Assembly (NCBI RefSeq): GCF_014203855.1
Contig: NZ_JACHJV010000001.1
Span: forward strand, 3,658,001 to 3,722,000
Reading direction: 5' to 3'
Length of the DNA stretch: 64,000 bases
Source of the DNA: Kitasatospora kifunensis
GTDB taxonomy: Bacteria; Actinomycetota; Actinomycetes; Streptomycetales; Streptomycetaceae
Part shown: positions 52,492 to 61,041 of the stretch, piece after piece
Layout: every line of letters begins with the position of its first letter
Position numbering within the stretch: the first letter of the stretch is position 1
The notes under the pieces: generated by a model
Told to the model about the DNA's origin: nothing
Databases searched by the model: none
Seen by the model: the letters and a program-made list of their open reading frames with translations, nothing else
Made by a program: the position numbers and the translations under genes

Positions 52492-52898
52492 CGGCCTGCC
52501 CCGTTCTCGTCCCGCGCCCGGCCGATCGCCGCCGGTGCTCTCTGTGTCTGGCCAACGGTTTCCGCACGGCCGACGGTTTGCGCCCCGCCGCGCCCGGTGG
52601 GGATCGCCGGCCAGACCGTAAGTGTCCCGCACCGCGGGCCGGGGTGGTGTTACCCCGTCCGGGCGGCTGAACCGGATCACAGGGCGGCGGGCCGGCGCAT
52701 TCCACCCGAGGTTCCGTCAGACTGGGAGTTCACAGACCCGCCCGCCGAGGTATGGGGTCCCTGCCGGGTTCTGACGGACCAGTCGACCCTCGACTCGGAA
52801 GAGGAGCATCCGGTTCCCACTCCTGCACCCCGTTTGCACAATCCTGACGCAGAGCACCTAGCATCGTTCAGTCCACTCCCCGCTCATCGGAGATTTCC
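52492..52898 (+). promoter_or_regulatory. Divergent csoR-pit intergenic region; promoter for the DUF47-Pit pair
   Basis: TTGCAC (52834-52839) and TAGCAT (52859-52864) with a 19-base spacer form a plausible promoter 35 bases before the DUF47 gene. TTACCCCGTCCGGGCGG (52650-52666) loosely resembles a CsoR operator (TACCCC with a GGG half-site), but the right half is poor. No gene is visible in the stretch. Confidence 0.45.
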
Positions 52899-53519
52899 GT
52901 GCGTTTTAGCCTGACCCCGAAGGAGACGAGCTTCTACGACATGTTCGCCGCCGCCGCGGAGAACCTGGTCGTCGGATCGAAGCTCCTGCTGGAACTGCTG
53001 GGCTCAGACGTGGCAGCCCGCGCGGAGATCGTCGAGCGCATGCGCGCCGCCGAGCACGCGGGCGACGACACCACCCATGCGATCTTCCACCAGCTGAACT
53101 CCTCCTTCATCACGCCCTTCGACCGCGAGGACATCTACAACCTCGCCTCCTCGCTCGACGACATCATGGACTTCATGGAGGAGGCCGTCGACCTGGTCGT
53201 GCTCTACGACATCCAGACCCTGCCCAAGGGGGTCGAGGAGCAGATCGAGGTGCTGGCCAGGGCCGCCGAGCTGACCGCCGAGGCGATGCCGCGGCTGCGC
53301 AGCATGGCGCACCTGAACGAGTACTGGATCGAGATCAACCGGCTGGAGAACCAGGCGGACCAGATCCACCGCAAGCTGCTCGCCCACCTGTTCAGCGGCC
53401 AGTACGAGGCGATCGAGGTGCTCAAGCTCAAGCAGGTCGTGGACGTGCTCGAGGAGGCCGCCGACGCGTTCGAGCACGTCGCCAACACGGTGGAGACCAT
53501 CGCCGTCAAGGAGTCCTGA
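52899..53519 (+). CDS. DUF47/PhoU-like accessory protein of the Pit transporter
   Basis: A 206-residue all-helical protein with two PhoU-like halves. Acidic metal-binding segments are visible, for example DREDIYNLASSLDDIMDFMEE (in part) and DVLEEAADAFEHVANTVETIA. DUF47 proteins are encoded beside pit genes and are thought to regulate the transporter. The GTG start is at 52899. The Pit gene follows after only 5 bases, so the two form an operon. Confidence 0.92.
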   Translation: MRFSLTPKETSFYDMFAAAAENLVVGSKLLLELLGSDVAARAEIVERMRAAEHAGDDTTHAIFHQLNSSFITPFDREDIYNLASSLDDIMDFMEEAVDLVVLYDIQTLPKGVEEQIEVLARAAELTAEAMPRLRSMAHLNEYWIEINRLENQADQIHRKLLAHLFSGQYEAIEVLKLKQVVDVLEEAADAFEHVANTVETIAVKES

Positions 53520-53524
53520 CCAGC

Positions 53525-54520
53525 GTGGACATGGCAGCACTCATCTGCGTCATCGGTGTGGCGTTCTTCTTCACCTACACCAACGGCTTCCACGACTCGG
53601 CGAACGCCATCGCCACCTCGGTCTCCACCCGGGCGCTGACGCCGAAGGCCGCCCTCGCGATGGCCGCGGTGATGAACCTGGCGGGCGCGTTCCTGGGCAG
53701 CGGCGTGGCGCAGACCGTCTCCAAGGGCCTGATCGAGACCCCGCACGGCAGCAAGGGGATGACGATCCTCTTCGGCGCCCTCGTCGGTGCGATCGCCTGG
53801 AACCTGGTCACCTGGTACTACGGTCTGCCGTCCTCCTCCTCGCACGCGCTCTTCGGCGGCCTGGTCGGCGCGGCGCTGGCCGGCGGCACCGGAGTGATCT
53901 GGCACGGCGTGATCGAGAAGATCATCATCCCGATGGTGGTCTCGCCGGTCGTCGGTCTGGTGGCCGGCTACCTGGTGATGCTGGCGATCCTGTGGATCTT
54001 CCGGCGGGCCAACCCGCACAAGGCCAAGCGCAGCTTCCGGGTCGCCCAGACCGCCTCGGCCGCCGCGATGGCGCTGGCTCACGGTCTGCAGGACGCCCAG
54101 AAGACGATGGGCATCGTGGTGATGGCGCTGACCATCTCCGGGCACCAGAGCGGCAACGGCATCCCGATCTGGGTGAAGATCTCCTGCGCCACCATGCTGT
54201 CGCTGGGCACCTACGCCGGCGGCTGGCGGATCATGCGGACCCTCGGTCGCAAGATCATCGAGCTGGACCCGCCGCAGGGCTTCGCCGCCGAGTCCACCTC
54301 CGCCGCGATCATGTACGTGACCTCGTACGTCTTCAAGGCGCCGATCTCCACCACTCACGTGATCACCTCGGCGATCATGGGTGTGGGTGCCACCAAGCGG
54401 GTCCGCGCGGTGCGCTGGGGCGTGGCCAAGAACATCGTGCTCGGCTGGTTCATCACCATGCCGGCCGCGGCACTGGTCGCCGCGCTGGTCTACTGGCTGA
54501 CCGACCTGGCGATCGGCTGA
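53525..54520 (+). CDS. pit: Low-affinity inorganic phosphate transporter (Pit family)
   Basis: A 331-residue transporter with about ten helices in two inverted halves. The two family signatures are GFHDSANAIATSV in the first half and HGLQDAQKTMG in the second. It moves metal-phosphate with protons across the membrane and needs no ATP. It is co-transcribed with the DUF47 gene. The GTG at 53525 starts MDMAALIC. A strong hairpin follows the gene. Confidence 0.94.
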   Translation: MDMAALICVIGVAFFFTYTNGFHDSANAIATSVSTRALTPKAALAMAAVMNLAGAFLGSGVAQTVSKGLIETPHGSKGMTILFGALVGAIAWNLVTWYYGLPSSSSHALFGGLVGAALAGGTGVIWHGVIEKIIIPMVVSPVVGLVAGYLVMLAILWIFRRANPHKAKRSFRVAQTASAAAMALAHGLQDAQKTMGIVVMALTISGHQSGNGIPIWVKISCATMLSLGTYAGGWRIMRTLGRKIIELDPPQGFAAESTSAAIMYVTSYVFKAPISTTHVITSAIMGVGATKRVRAVRWGVAKNIVLGWFITMPAAALVAALVYWLTDLAIG

Positions 54521-54573
54521 CCGACGGCCGCGCCGGGCGATCGCAGCAGGTGATCGCACCGGCCGAAAGATCA

Positions 54574-54606
54574 AGGGCCCGCCCCCGCGTCCCGGGGGCG
54601 GGCCCT
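54574..54606 (+). terminator. Strong hairpin terminator after pit
   Basis: AGGGCCCGCCCCCG pairs perfectly with CGGGGGCGGGCCCT (14 bp) around loop CGTCC, followed by CTTTC. Confidence 0.85.
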
Positions 54607-54702
54607 CTTTCATACTCCGCGGCGGCACCGCCATGCAGCGCCGAGGAGCAGTCCCGGGCCACCGCCCGTCCAGCGGGCGGCGGCGCTCTCCAGCTGCCGG
54701 TC

Positions 54703-55479
54703 CTAGCCGAAGCGGCCGGAGATGTAGTCCTCGGTCGCCTGCACCGAGGGGTTGGAGAAGATCCGCTGGGTGTCGTCCAGCTCGACCAGCTTGCCCGGCT
54801 GGCCGACCCCGGCCAGGTTGAAGAAGGCGGTGCGGTCCGAGACGCGCGCGGCCTGCTGCATGTTGTGGGTCACGATGACGATCGTGAACCGCTCCTTGAG
54901 CTCACCGATCAGGTCCTCGATGGCCAGCGTGGAGATCGGGTCCAGCGCCGAGCAGGGCTCGTCCATCAGCAGGACCTCGGGCTCGACCGCGATCGCACGG
55001 GCGATGCACAGGCGCTGCTGCTGACCACCGGACAGGCCGGCGCCCGGCTTGTTCAGCCGGTCCTTGACCTCGTTCCACAGGTTGGCGCCCTTCAGCGAGC
55101 TCTCCACCACGCCGTCCAGCACCGACTTCTTCTTCACCCCGGCCAGCTTCAGCCCGGCCACCACGTTCTCGTAGATCGACATGGTGGGGAACGGGTTGGG
55201 CCGCTGGAAGACCATGCCGACGGTGCGCCGCACCGCCACCGGGTCCACGCCCGCGCCGTACAGGTTCTCGTCGTCCAGCAGCACCTTGCCCTCGACCCGG
55301 GCGCCGGGGATCACCTCGTGCATCCGGTTGAGGGTGCGCAGGAAGGTGGACTTGCCGCAGCCGGAGGGGCCGATGAAGGCCGTCACCGAGCGGGGCTCGA
55401 CCGTCATCGAGATGTCCTCGATGGCCTTGGTACCGCCGTAGTAGGCCGACAGTCCGCTGACGTCGATGCGCTTTGCCAT
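54703..55479 (-). CDS. pstB: Phosphate ABC transporter ATP-binding protein PstB
   Basis: A 258-residue ATPase of the high-affinity phosphate importer. Walker A is GPSGCGKST, the signature is [14 protein letters not shown], Walker B is [12 protein letters not shown], and the H-loop is in [11 protein letters not shown]. The length is canonical. It is last in pstSCAB, 42 bases after pstA. Confidence 0.97.
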   Translation of the reverse strand: MAKRIDVSGLSAYYGGTKAIEDISMTVEPRSVTAFIGPSGCGKSTFLRTLNRMHEVIPGARVEGKVLLDDENLYGAGVDPVAVRRTVGMVFQRPNPFPTMSIYENVVAGLKLAGVKKKSVLDGVVESSLKGANLWNEVKDRLNKPGAGLSGGQQQRLCIARAIAVEPEVLLMDEPCSALDPISTLAIEDLIGELKERFTIVIVTHNMQQAARVSDRTAFFNLAGVGQPGKLVELDDTQRIFSNPSVQATEDYISGRFG

Positions 55480-55521
55480 GATCTTTCGTCTCTCTCGTCT
55501 GTTCGTACGTCAGTCGGTCGG

Positions 55522-56604
55522 TCAGTGGCCGGACTTGGGCGAGCGCCAGCGCGCGATGCCCCGGGCGATGAGGTTGAGCCCCATCACCAAGGCGATCAGC
55601 ACGAGCGCGGCACCCCAGGCCCTGGCGTAGCCGTACTGGTCGTTGACCTGGGAGTACTGCTGCCAGATGAAGACCGGCAGCGACTCCTGCGACCCGACGA
55701 ACGGGTTGGCGTTGATCGAGTCCCAGACGCCGACCAGCATCATCACCGGGGCGGTCTCGCCCGCGATCCGGGCGATGGCGAGCATCACGCCGGTGGTGAT
55801 GCCACCGATCGCGGTCGGGAGGACGATCCACAGGATGGTCTTCCAGCGCGGCACGCCCAGCGCGTAGGAGGCCTCGCGCAGCTCGTTCGGGACGAGCTTG
55901 AGCATCTCCTCGGTGGAGCGCACGACCACCGGCATCATCAGGATGGCCAGCGCGAGGCTGCCCGAGAAGCCGGAGTACTGGAAACCGAGAGCGATGTTCC
56001 AGACGGAGAGGACGAACAGACCGGCGACGATGGACGGGATGCCCGTCATGACGTCGACGAAGAAGGTGACGACCTTGGCGAGCGTGCCGCGGCCGTACTC
56101 CACCAGGTAGACCGCGGTGAACAGGCCGACCGGCGCGGCCATCGCGGTGGCCAGTCCCACCTGCTGCAGGGTGCCGACCAGCGCGTGGTAGATGCCGCCG
56201 CCGGGCCCGGAGGCCGCCACGACACCGCGCATCGAGTGGGTGAGGAAGTCCCCGTTCACCACGCCGATGCCCTGCTGGACGGTGTAGAAGAGCAGCGAGG
56301 CCAGCGGGATGACCGCCAGGATGAAGGCGACCCAGATCATCGAGGTGGCCAGGCGGTCCTTGGCCTGGCGGGTGCCCTCGACCTTGGCCGAGAGCCCGAA
56401 GCTGATCACCACGAACAGCAGTGCGGCGATCAGGCCCCACTGGAGGTGGCTCTTCAGCCCGGCGCCCACGCCGATCGCGCAACCGAGCGCGATGGCCGCA
56501 CCGGCCACGCCGGCCGGAGCCCAGCGCGGCAGCCTGGCCGCGGTGAGCGAGTGGTTGAGCTGCGGGATCGGACGACGGTCCGCCACAGCGGTCGCGGTGG
56601 TCAT
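55522..56604 (-). CDS. pstA: Phosphate ABC transporter permease PstA
   Basis: A 360-residue permease with about seven helices. The conserved ABC coupling (EAA) loop is visible in LREASYALGVPRWKTILWIVLP. An N-terminal extension of about 60 residues with two extra helices is usual in streptomycetes. Its ATG (56604) overlaps the pstC stop by 4 bases, indicating translational coupling. It forms the membrane channel with PstC. Confidence 0.96.
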   Translation of the reverse strand: MTTATAVADRRPIPQLNHSLTAARLPRWAPAGVAGAAIALGCAIGVGAGLKSHLQWGLIAALLFVVISFGLSAKVEGTRQAKDRLATSMIWVAFILAVIPLASLLFYTVQQGIGVVNGDFLTHSMRGVVAASGPGGGIYHALVGTLQQVGLATAMAAPVGLFTAVYLVEYGRGTLAKVVTFFVDVMTGIPSIVAGLFVLSVWNIALGFQYSGFSGSLALAILMMPVVVRSTEEMLKLVPNELREASYALGVPRWKTILWIVLPTAIGGITTGVMLAIARIAGETAPVMMLVGVWDSINANPFVGSQESLPVFIWQQYSQVNDQYGYARAWGAALVLIALVMGLNLIARGIARWRSPKSGH

Positions 56605-57638
56605 GCGTTGGCCCCCGAGTACTCCTTGCGGCGGGCGATGATCAACCGCGCGGCGCCGTTCACCAGCAGAGTGATCACGAACAGCACCAGGCCGGCGGCC
56701 ATCAGCGCGTCCTTGCCGAGCGAACCGGCCTCACCGAACTTCGCGGCGATGTTCTGCGCGAAGGTGCCGCCCTGCGCGTCCAGGATGTGCAGCGACAGGA
56801 CGCTGCTGGAGGAGAGCACCGTGGCGACCGCGATGGTCTCGCCGAGCGCGCGGCCCAGGCCCAGCATCGAGGCCGAGATGATGCCCGGGCGGCCGAACGG
56901 CAGCACCGCGGTGCGGATCATCTCCCAGCGGGTCGCGCCGAGGGCCAGTGCCGCCTCCTCGTGCATCCGCGGGACCTGGCGGAACACCTCGCGGCTGACC
57001 GCGGTGATGATCGGCAGCACCATGATGGCCAGCAGGATGCCCACCGTGAACAGGCTGCGCGCCGGAGCGCCGGACTGGCTCAGCTTGAAGACGTAGGTCC
57101 AGCCGAGGTAGTCGTTCAGCCAGCTGTTCAGGCCGTTCAGGTGCGGCACCAGGAAGAGCGCGCCCCACAGGCCGTAGATGATGCTGGGGATGGCCGCGAG
57201 CAGGTCGACCAGGTAGGCGAACGGCTGGGCGATCCGGCGCGGCGCGTAGTGCGAGATGAACAGCGCGATGCCGATCGCGATCGGGACCGCGATGACCATC
57301 GCGATGCCCGCGCTGACCACCGTGCCGAAGGCCAGCACCGCGATGCCGAAGCTGGGCTTCAGGATGTTGTCCGGGTCCCACCCGAAGGTGGTGAAGAAGT
57401 TCGTCTGGTCCTTGCTGATCGCGATCCCGCTGCGCCAGATCAGGAAGGCCGCGATGGCCGCCATGATCGCCAGCAGCAGGATGCCGGATCCGGCCGAGAG
57501 ACCGAAGAACAGGCCGTCGCCCAGCCGGCTGTTCCCCTTGAGGGAGCTCTGCTTGGGCTGCTCGGCGGACACCTGGCCCTTGGGGGCCGACGGTGGCGGC
57601 TCGGACGTGGAGAAGTCAGGTGGTGGGGAGGAGGTCAT
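56601..57638 (-). CDS. pstC: Phosphate ABC transporter permease PstC
   Basis: A 345-residue permease. A polar N-terminus (about 1-40) is followed by about six helices. The coupling loop is in HEEAALALGATRWEMIRTAVLP. It pairs with PstA for phosphate import. It lies 155 bases after pstS; a stem-loop in the gap probably lowers transcription relative to pstS. Confidence 0.96.
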   Translation of the reverse strand: MTSSPPPDFSTSEPPPSAPKGQVSAEQPKQSSLKGNSRLGDGLFFGLSAGSGILLLAIMAAIAAFLIWRSGIAISKDQTNFFTTFGWDPDNILKPSFGIAVLAFGTVVSAGIAMVIAVPIAIGIALFISHYAPRRIAQPFAYLVDLLAAIPSIIYGLWGALFLVPHLNGLNSWLNDYLGWTYVFKLSQSGAPARSLFTVGILLAIMVLPIITAVSREVFRQVPRMHEEAALALGATRWEMIRTAVLPFGRPGIISASMLGLGRALGETIAVATVLSSSSVLSLHILDAQGGTFAQNIAAKFGEAGSLGKDALMAAGLVLFVITLLVNGAARLIIARRKEYSGANA

Positions 57639-57733
57639 GAGGTTCTAACTCCGGTCTGACGGCGCTGCCCCGGCGAGGGGCGGCACCATGGCGGCGGTGC
57701 CCCGGACGATTGGTGCGAGTGGCTGAGAACATG

Positions 57734-57773
57734 CGGTCGGTGGCCCCGTCCCCCGAGGCGGGACCACCGACCG
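57734..57773 (-). terminator. Stem-loop between pstS and pstC (attenuator)
   Basis: CGGTCGGTGG (57734-57743) pairs perfectly with CCACCGACCG (57764-57773), with further GC pairing inside. It lies just after the pstS stop and before pstC. It could partly end transcription, giving more pstS than pstCAB message. Confidence 0.65.
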
Positions 57774-57793
57774 GTCAGGCGTTGGTGCTCGGA

Positions 57794-58930
57794 TCAGCTC
57801 AGGTTGCCGATGGCGGCCTTGACCTTGGTGCTGATCGCGGAGGGCATCGGGACGTAGCCCTTGGAGGCGATGGCCTGCTGGCCGGAGTCGCTGGCCATGT
57901 AGTTGAAGAAGGACTTCAGGCTGTCCAGCGTGTCGGCCTTGTTGCCCTTGTCGCAGGCGATCTCGTAGGTCACCAGGACGATCGGGTAGGCGTTCTCGGC
58001 CGAGGTGCCGTAGTCGAGCTGCAGGGCCAGGTCGTTGCCGGTGCCGACCACGGTGGAGTTGCCCAGCGTGATGGCGGCGTTGGCCGCGGTCGGGTCGACG
58101 GGCTTGCTGGCGCCGGTCTTGATGCTGGCGCTCTTCAGGCTGTTGTTCTGCGCGTAGGAGAGCTCGACGTAGCCGATCGAGTTCGGGACCTGCTTGATCT
58201 GCGCGGAGACGCCGGCGCTGCCGTTGGCCGACTGGCCGCCCTTGCCCGCCCAGGTCTTGCTGGCCGGAGCCGTCCAGGCGCCGCCCGAGGTCTTGGCGAA
58301 GTAGGAGGTCAGGTTGTACGTGGTGCCGGAGTCGTCCGAACGGTGGAAGGTCTGGATCGGGGCCGACGGCAGGGTAACGCCCGGGTTGAGGGTGGCGATC
58401 GCCGGGTCGTTCCAGGTGGTGATCTGACCGTCGAAGATCTTCGCGGTGGTCGGGCCGTCCAGCGTCAGGTGGTCCACGCCCTGGACGTTGAAGACGATCG
58501 AGACCAGGCCCGCGACCATCGGCAGGTCGATCGCCTGGCCGCCGCCGGTGCACACCTGCTTGGAGGCGTCCACATCGGTCGACTTGAGCGCGAAGTCGGT
58601 GCCGGCGAAGGCGACCTTGCCCTGGTTGAACTGCGCGACACCCGCACCGGAACCGACACCGTTGTAGCTGATCTGGGTGCCCGAGCAGGCGGTGCCGTAG
58701 GCGGCCTTCCAGACGTCGACCGCGTTGCCCTGGGCGGTCGAGCCGGCGCCCATCAGCGAGGCCTGCTTGCTGGCGCAGGAGATCGCCGCGGCCGAGGAGC
58801 CGCCGGAGGCGGGACTGGTGCTGGCGGTGGTGTTGTTGTCCGAGCCGCAGGCCGCGAGCGACAGCGAGCTGACGAGCGCCACGGCACCGATTGCGAGGGC
58901 CTTGGTGCGGCCGTTCCGCTGGAGCTTCAC
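57794..58930 (-). CDS. pstS: Phosphate-binding lipoprotein PstS
   Basis: A 378-residue lipoprotein. The signal peptide ends in the lipobox LAACG, and a Thr/Ser/Gly linker follows. The phosphate-binding domain includes LMGAGSTAQGNAVDVW, GVGSGAGVAQFNQGKVAFAG (in part) and FHRSDDSGTTYNLTSYF; these contain the serine, threonine and arginine that hold phosphate. GTG 58930 has AAAGGGA 8 bases upstream. PhoP boxes lie upstream, so it should be strongly induced by phosphate starvation. Confidence 0.97.
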   Translation of the reverse strand: MKLQRNGRTKALAIGAVALVSSLSLAACGSDNNTTASTSPASGGSSAAAISCASKQASLMGAGSTAQGNAVDVWKAAYGTACSGTQISYNGVGSGAGVAQFNQGKVAFAGTDFALKSTDVDASKQVCTGGGQAIDLPMVAGLVSIVFNVQGVDHLTLDGPTTAKIFDGQITTWNDPAIATLNPGVTLPSAPIQTFHRSDDSGTTYNLTSYFAKTSGGAWTAPASKTWAGKGGQSANGSAGVSAQIKQVPNSIGYVELSYAQNNSLKSASIKTGASKPVDPTAANAAITLGNSTVVGTGNDLALQLDYGTSAENAYPIVLVTYEIACDKGNKADTLDSLKSFFNYMASDSGQQAIASKGYVPMPSAISTKVKAAIGNLS

Positions 58931-59048
58931 AGGGTGTCCCTTTCTTTGGCACAGTCCACGCGCGTCCGGCCGAGGCACGGAGGGACGAGCGGTCCTAGCT
59001 GTTGGTCCGGGGCCTCTTCGGCCCGCCGGTACGACCGAAGCTAGGCCG

Positions 59049-59092
59049 GACAGGTGACACGTCAGCCGGTCACAAGTGAACGGAGAGTGAAC
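59049..59092 (-). promoter_or_regulatory. PHO box array (PhoP operator) of pstS
   Basis: On the minus strand, four 11-base units in register: GTTCACTCTCC (59092-59082), GTTCACTTGTG (59081-59071), ACCGGCTGACG (59070-59060) and TGTCACCTGTC (59059-59049). The first two match the streptomycete PhoP direct-repeat consensus (GTTCACC-like). The possible -10 box is TAGCTT (59043-59038), with the repeats over the -35 region. Confidence 0.88.
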
Positions 59093-59227
59093 CTCGAAGG
59101 GATACCAGGAAACACGGGCCGGTAATCACGGTTGCATTACGGCAGGGAATCGGCCAAGACACGCTGTCAGGTGACGGGGCACCATCTTCCAGACGTCGTC
59201 GCTCCGGGTGACGTCGAGCAGAGCCGC

Positions 59228-59887
59228 TCAGCCCGCCTGCGCCGCCAACGGGTCCAGCTGGTCCAGCCGCGCGAGCAGCGCGTCGATCAGCTCCCGGTCC
59301 CGGGCGTGCGTCAGCTTGGCCCGCGCCTTGCGCGGCTTGAGCCACTTCATCCGGTCCACCTCCCGGTTCGGCCGGAACTCCCCGCCCACCGGCACCGCCG
59401 CCCAGTACCGCACCTCCTTGGGCCGCCCCTGCGCGCGGTAGTACTGCGCCGGCAGCGGCGCGAGCAGCCGGCAGACCAGCCCGGTCTCCTCCTCCACCTC
59501 GCGCAGCGCCGCCTGCCACGGCGTCTCGCCGGCCTGCAACTTGCCCTTCGGCAGGCTCCAGTCGTCGTACTTGGGCCGATGGATCAGCGCGATCCGCGGC
59601 TTGCGCAGCCCCGAGCCGTCCTTGCGCGGACCACCCGGCAGCCAGAGCACCGCGCCCGCCGCCAGCACCGTGGCGACCCGGCCGCCGTGGCCGCCGTCGT
59701 TCTCGTCCCCGTAGCCACCGGCGTGCCCCGGCAGCGGCACTGCCGCTCCGGGCCCCGTCCACAGTCCCTGGCGCTTGGCCTCCCGCCGCCGGCGGCGCGC
59801 CAACTGCTCGCCCGCCTGCGGCCAGGCCGCAGCCGCGGCCGCCATCCGGGGGTCCGGGTACCGTTCGACGCTCAGGCGCTCGCCCAT
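59228..59887 (-). CDS. Nudix hydrolase (MutT-type)
   Basis: A 219-residue protein. The Nudix box is complete: GKLQAGETPWQAALREVEEETGL (G-x5-E-x7-R-E-x2-E-E). About 70 residues with Arg-rich and Gly-rich segments precede it, including RPKYDDWSLPKGKL, which begins the Nudix fold. There is no phosphatase domain. It probably cleaves nucleoside or diphosphoinositol-type diphosphates. Its ATG overlaps the CHAD gene stop by 16 bases, so the two are coupled. Confidence 0.9.
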   Translation of the reverse strand: MGERLSVERYPDPRMAAAAAAWPQAGEQLARRRRREAKRQGLWTGPGAAVPLPGHAGGYGDENDGGHGGRVATVLAAGAVLWLPGGPRKDGSGLRKPRIALIHRPKYDDWSLPKGKLQAGETPWQAALREVEEETGLVCRLLAPLPAQYYRAQGRPKEVRYWAAVPVGGEFRPNREVDRMKWLKPRKARAKLTHARDRELIDALLARLDQLDPLAAQAG

Positions 59888-60981
59888 TCATGCCATCCGT
59901 GCTGCGGGAGGGTCGGCCACTGCCGGCCGAAGGCGTATCTGGCCGCCTCGACCTCCAGTCGCTGATCAGCATGCACCACACCCAGCACATAAGCCGTCGC
60001 GGGGGTGATCCGCGGCGTGCGCGCGGCGGTGGCCACCGTCACCGCCGCGTCCGCCGCCTCCTGGTGCCGGTCCAGAACCTGGTCCAGACCGTCGAGTTCG
60101 GTGCTCGGCCGCCCGCACACCTCCAGCGCGTAGCGGGCCCGCTTCACCAGGATCCGGGTCCGGTGCCACGGCGCGTCATCCGCCGCCAGCGCCCCGTCCG
60201 CGTCCCCGGCCGCCGCGGGGCGCCCCTGCGCCGGCACCGGCGCCGCCGGGACCACGCCGAGCCGGTGCAACGCGTCCCCCTGGTACGCCATCGCCGCGCG
60301 CTGCAACGGCAGCAGCTGCACCGCCTGGCCGAGCGCGCCGAAGGCCGCCGCCGCTTGCGGCAGCAACAGCTCGCAGGACTGGCCCGCGGCCGCCGCCACC
60401 AGCGGCGTCTCGCCCACCAGCAGCGTCATCCGGTCCGCCAGCGCGTGCAGCCGCGAGGAGCGCAGATCCTGCAGCACCAGGCTGTGCGCCCGGGTGCGGG
60501 CCAGCGTCAACTGCCGGTCCAGCAGGGCCCGGGCCTTGGGCGCGCCCTGGTGCCCGGCCAGCATCCCGGGCCCGGTCGACTCGCCGGCCGAGCCGAGCGG
60601 CGCGGTCGAGCCGGTGGAGCTGAGCGTGTCCAGCGCCGCCAACAGCCGCGTCGAGCGCCGCAGATAGGCCGGCTCCTGGGCCAACAGGTTGAGCAGCCAG
60701 CGCAGTTCGGTGCGCGACTCCTGGGCCCAGCTCGGCTCGAACGCCGCGCCGAAGGTGTGCAGCGCACCACCGATCCGGCGCACCGCGCGCAGCAGCTCCC
60801 CCGTCCCGGCGCTGCCCGTGGGCGAGTTCAGCGAGGGCAGCACGCCGGGCCGGGCCCCCGCCTCCCCCACCGCCTGCGGCAGCGCGCGTAGGAAGAGGCC
60901 GGCCTGCTCGTTGAGATATCGGGAGAGGACCTCCCCGGCGGTCGTGGTGGCCGCCGGGGCCGTCATGGGCGCGTCAGTCAT
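59872..60981 (-). CDS. CHAD-domain protein
   Basis: A 369-residue protein built mainly of helices, with conserved basic positions spread through the chain (for example WHRTRILVKRARYALEVCG). This fits the CHAD domain, a helical module that binds polyphosphate and is often next to ppk or other phosphate genes. The neighbours ppk and pst support a role tied to polyphosphate. No CYTH domain is fused. Confidence 0.85.
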   Translation of the reverse strand: MTDAPMTAPAATTTAGEVLSRYLNEQAGLFLRALPQAVGEAGARPGVLPSLNSPTGSAGTGELLRAVRRIGGALHTFGAAFEPSWAQESRTELRWLLNLLAQEPAYLRRSTRLLAALDTLSSTGSTAPLGSAGESTGPGMLAGHQGAPKARALLDRQLTLARTRAHSLVLQDLRSSRLHALADRMTLLVGETPLVAAAAGQSCELLLPQAAAAFGALGQAVQLLPLQRAAMAYQGDALHRLGVVPAAPVPAQGRPAAAGDADGALAADDAPWHRTRILVKRARYALEVCGRPSTELDGLDQVLDRHQEAADAAVTVATAARTPRITPATAYVLGVVHADQRLEVEAARYAFGRQWPTLPQHGWHEWASA

Positions 60982-61041
60982 GTCGTGGGTACTCCCCGTT
61001 CCCAGGGCAGGCGACGGATGGTCAGGGACGGTCGGATGGGG

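Noticed and set aside
52690..52740. Possible PHO box before the DUF47-pit operon (GTTCCG and GTTCAC)
   Set aside because: The two GTTC elements are 17 bases apart, not 11, and the surrounding bases do not fit the PhoP repeat.
53992..57096. Rightward 1034-codon open frame over pit and the pst genes
   Set aside because: Its translation is Arg/His/Asp-rich and shapeless, and the region is fully explained by pit, pstB, pstA and pstC.
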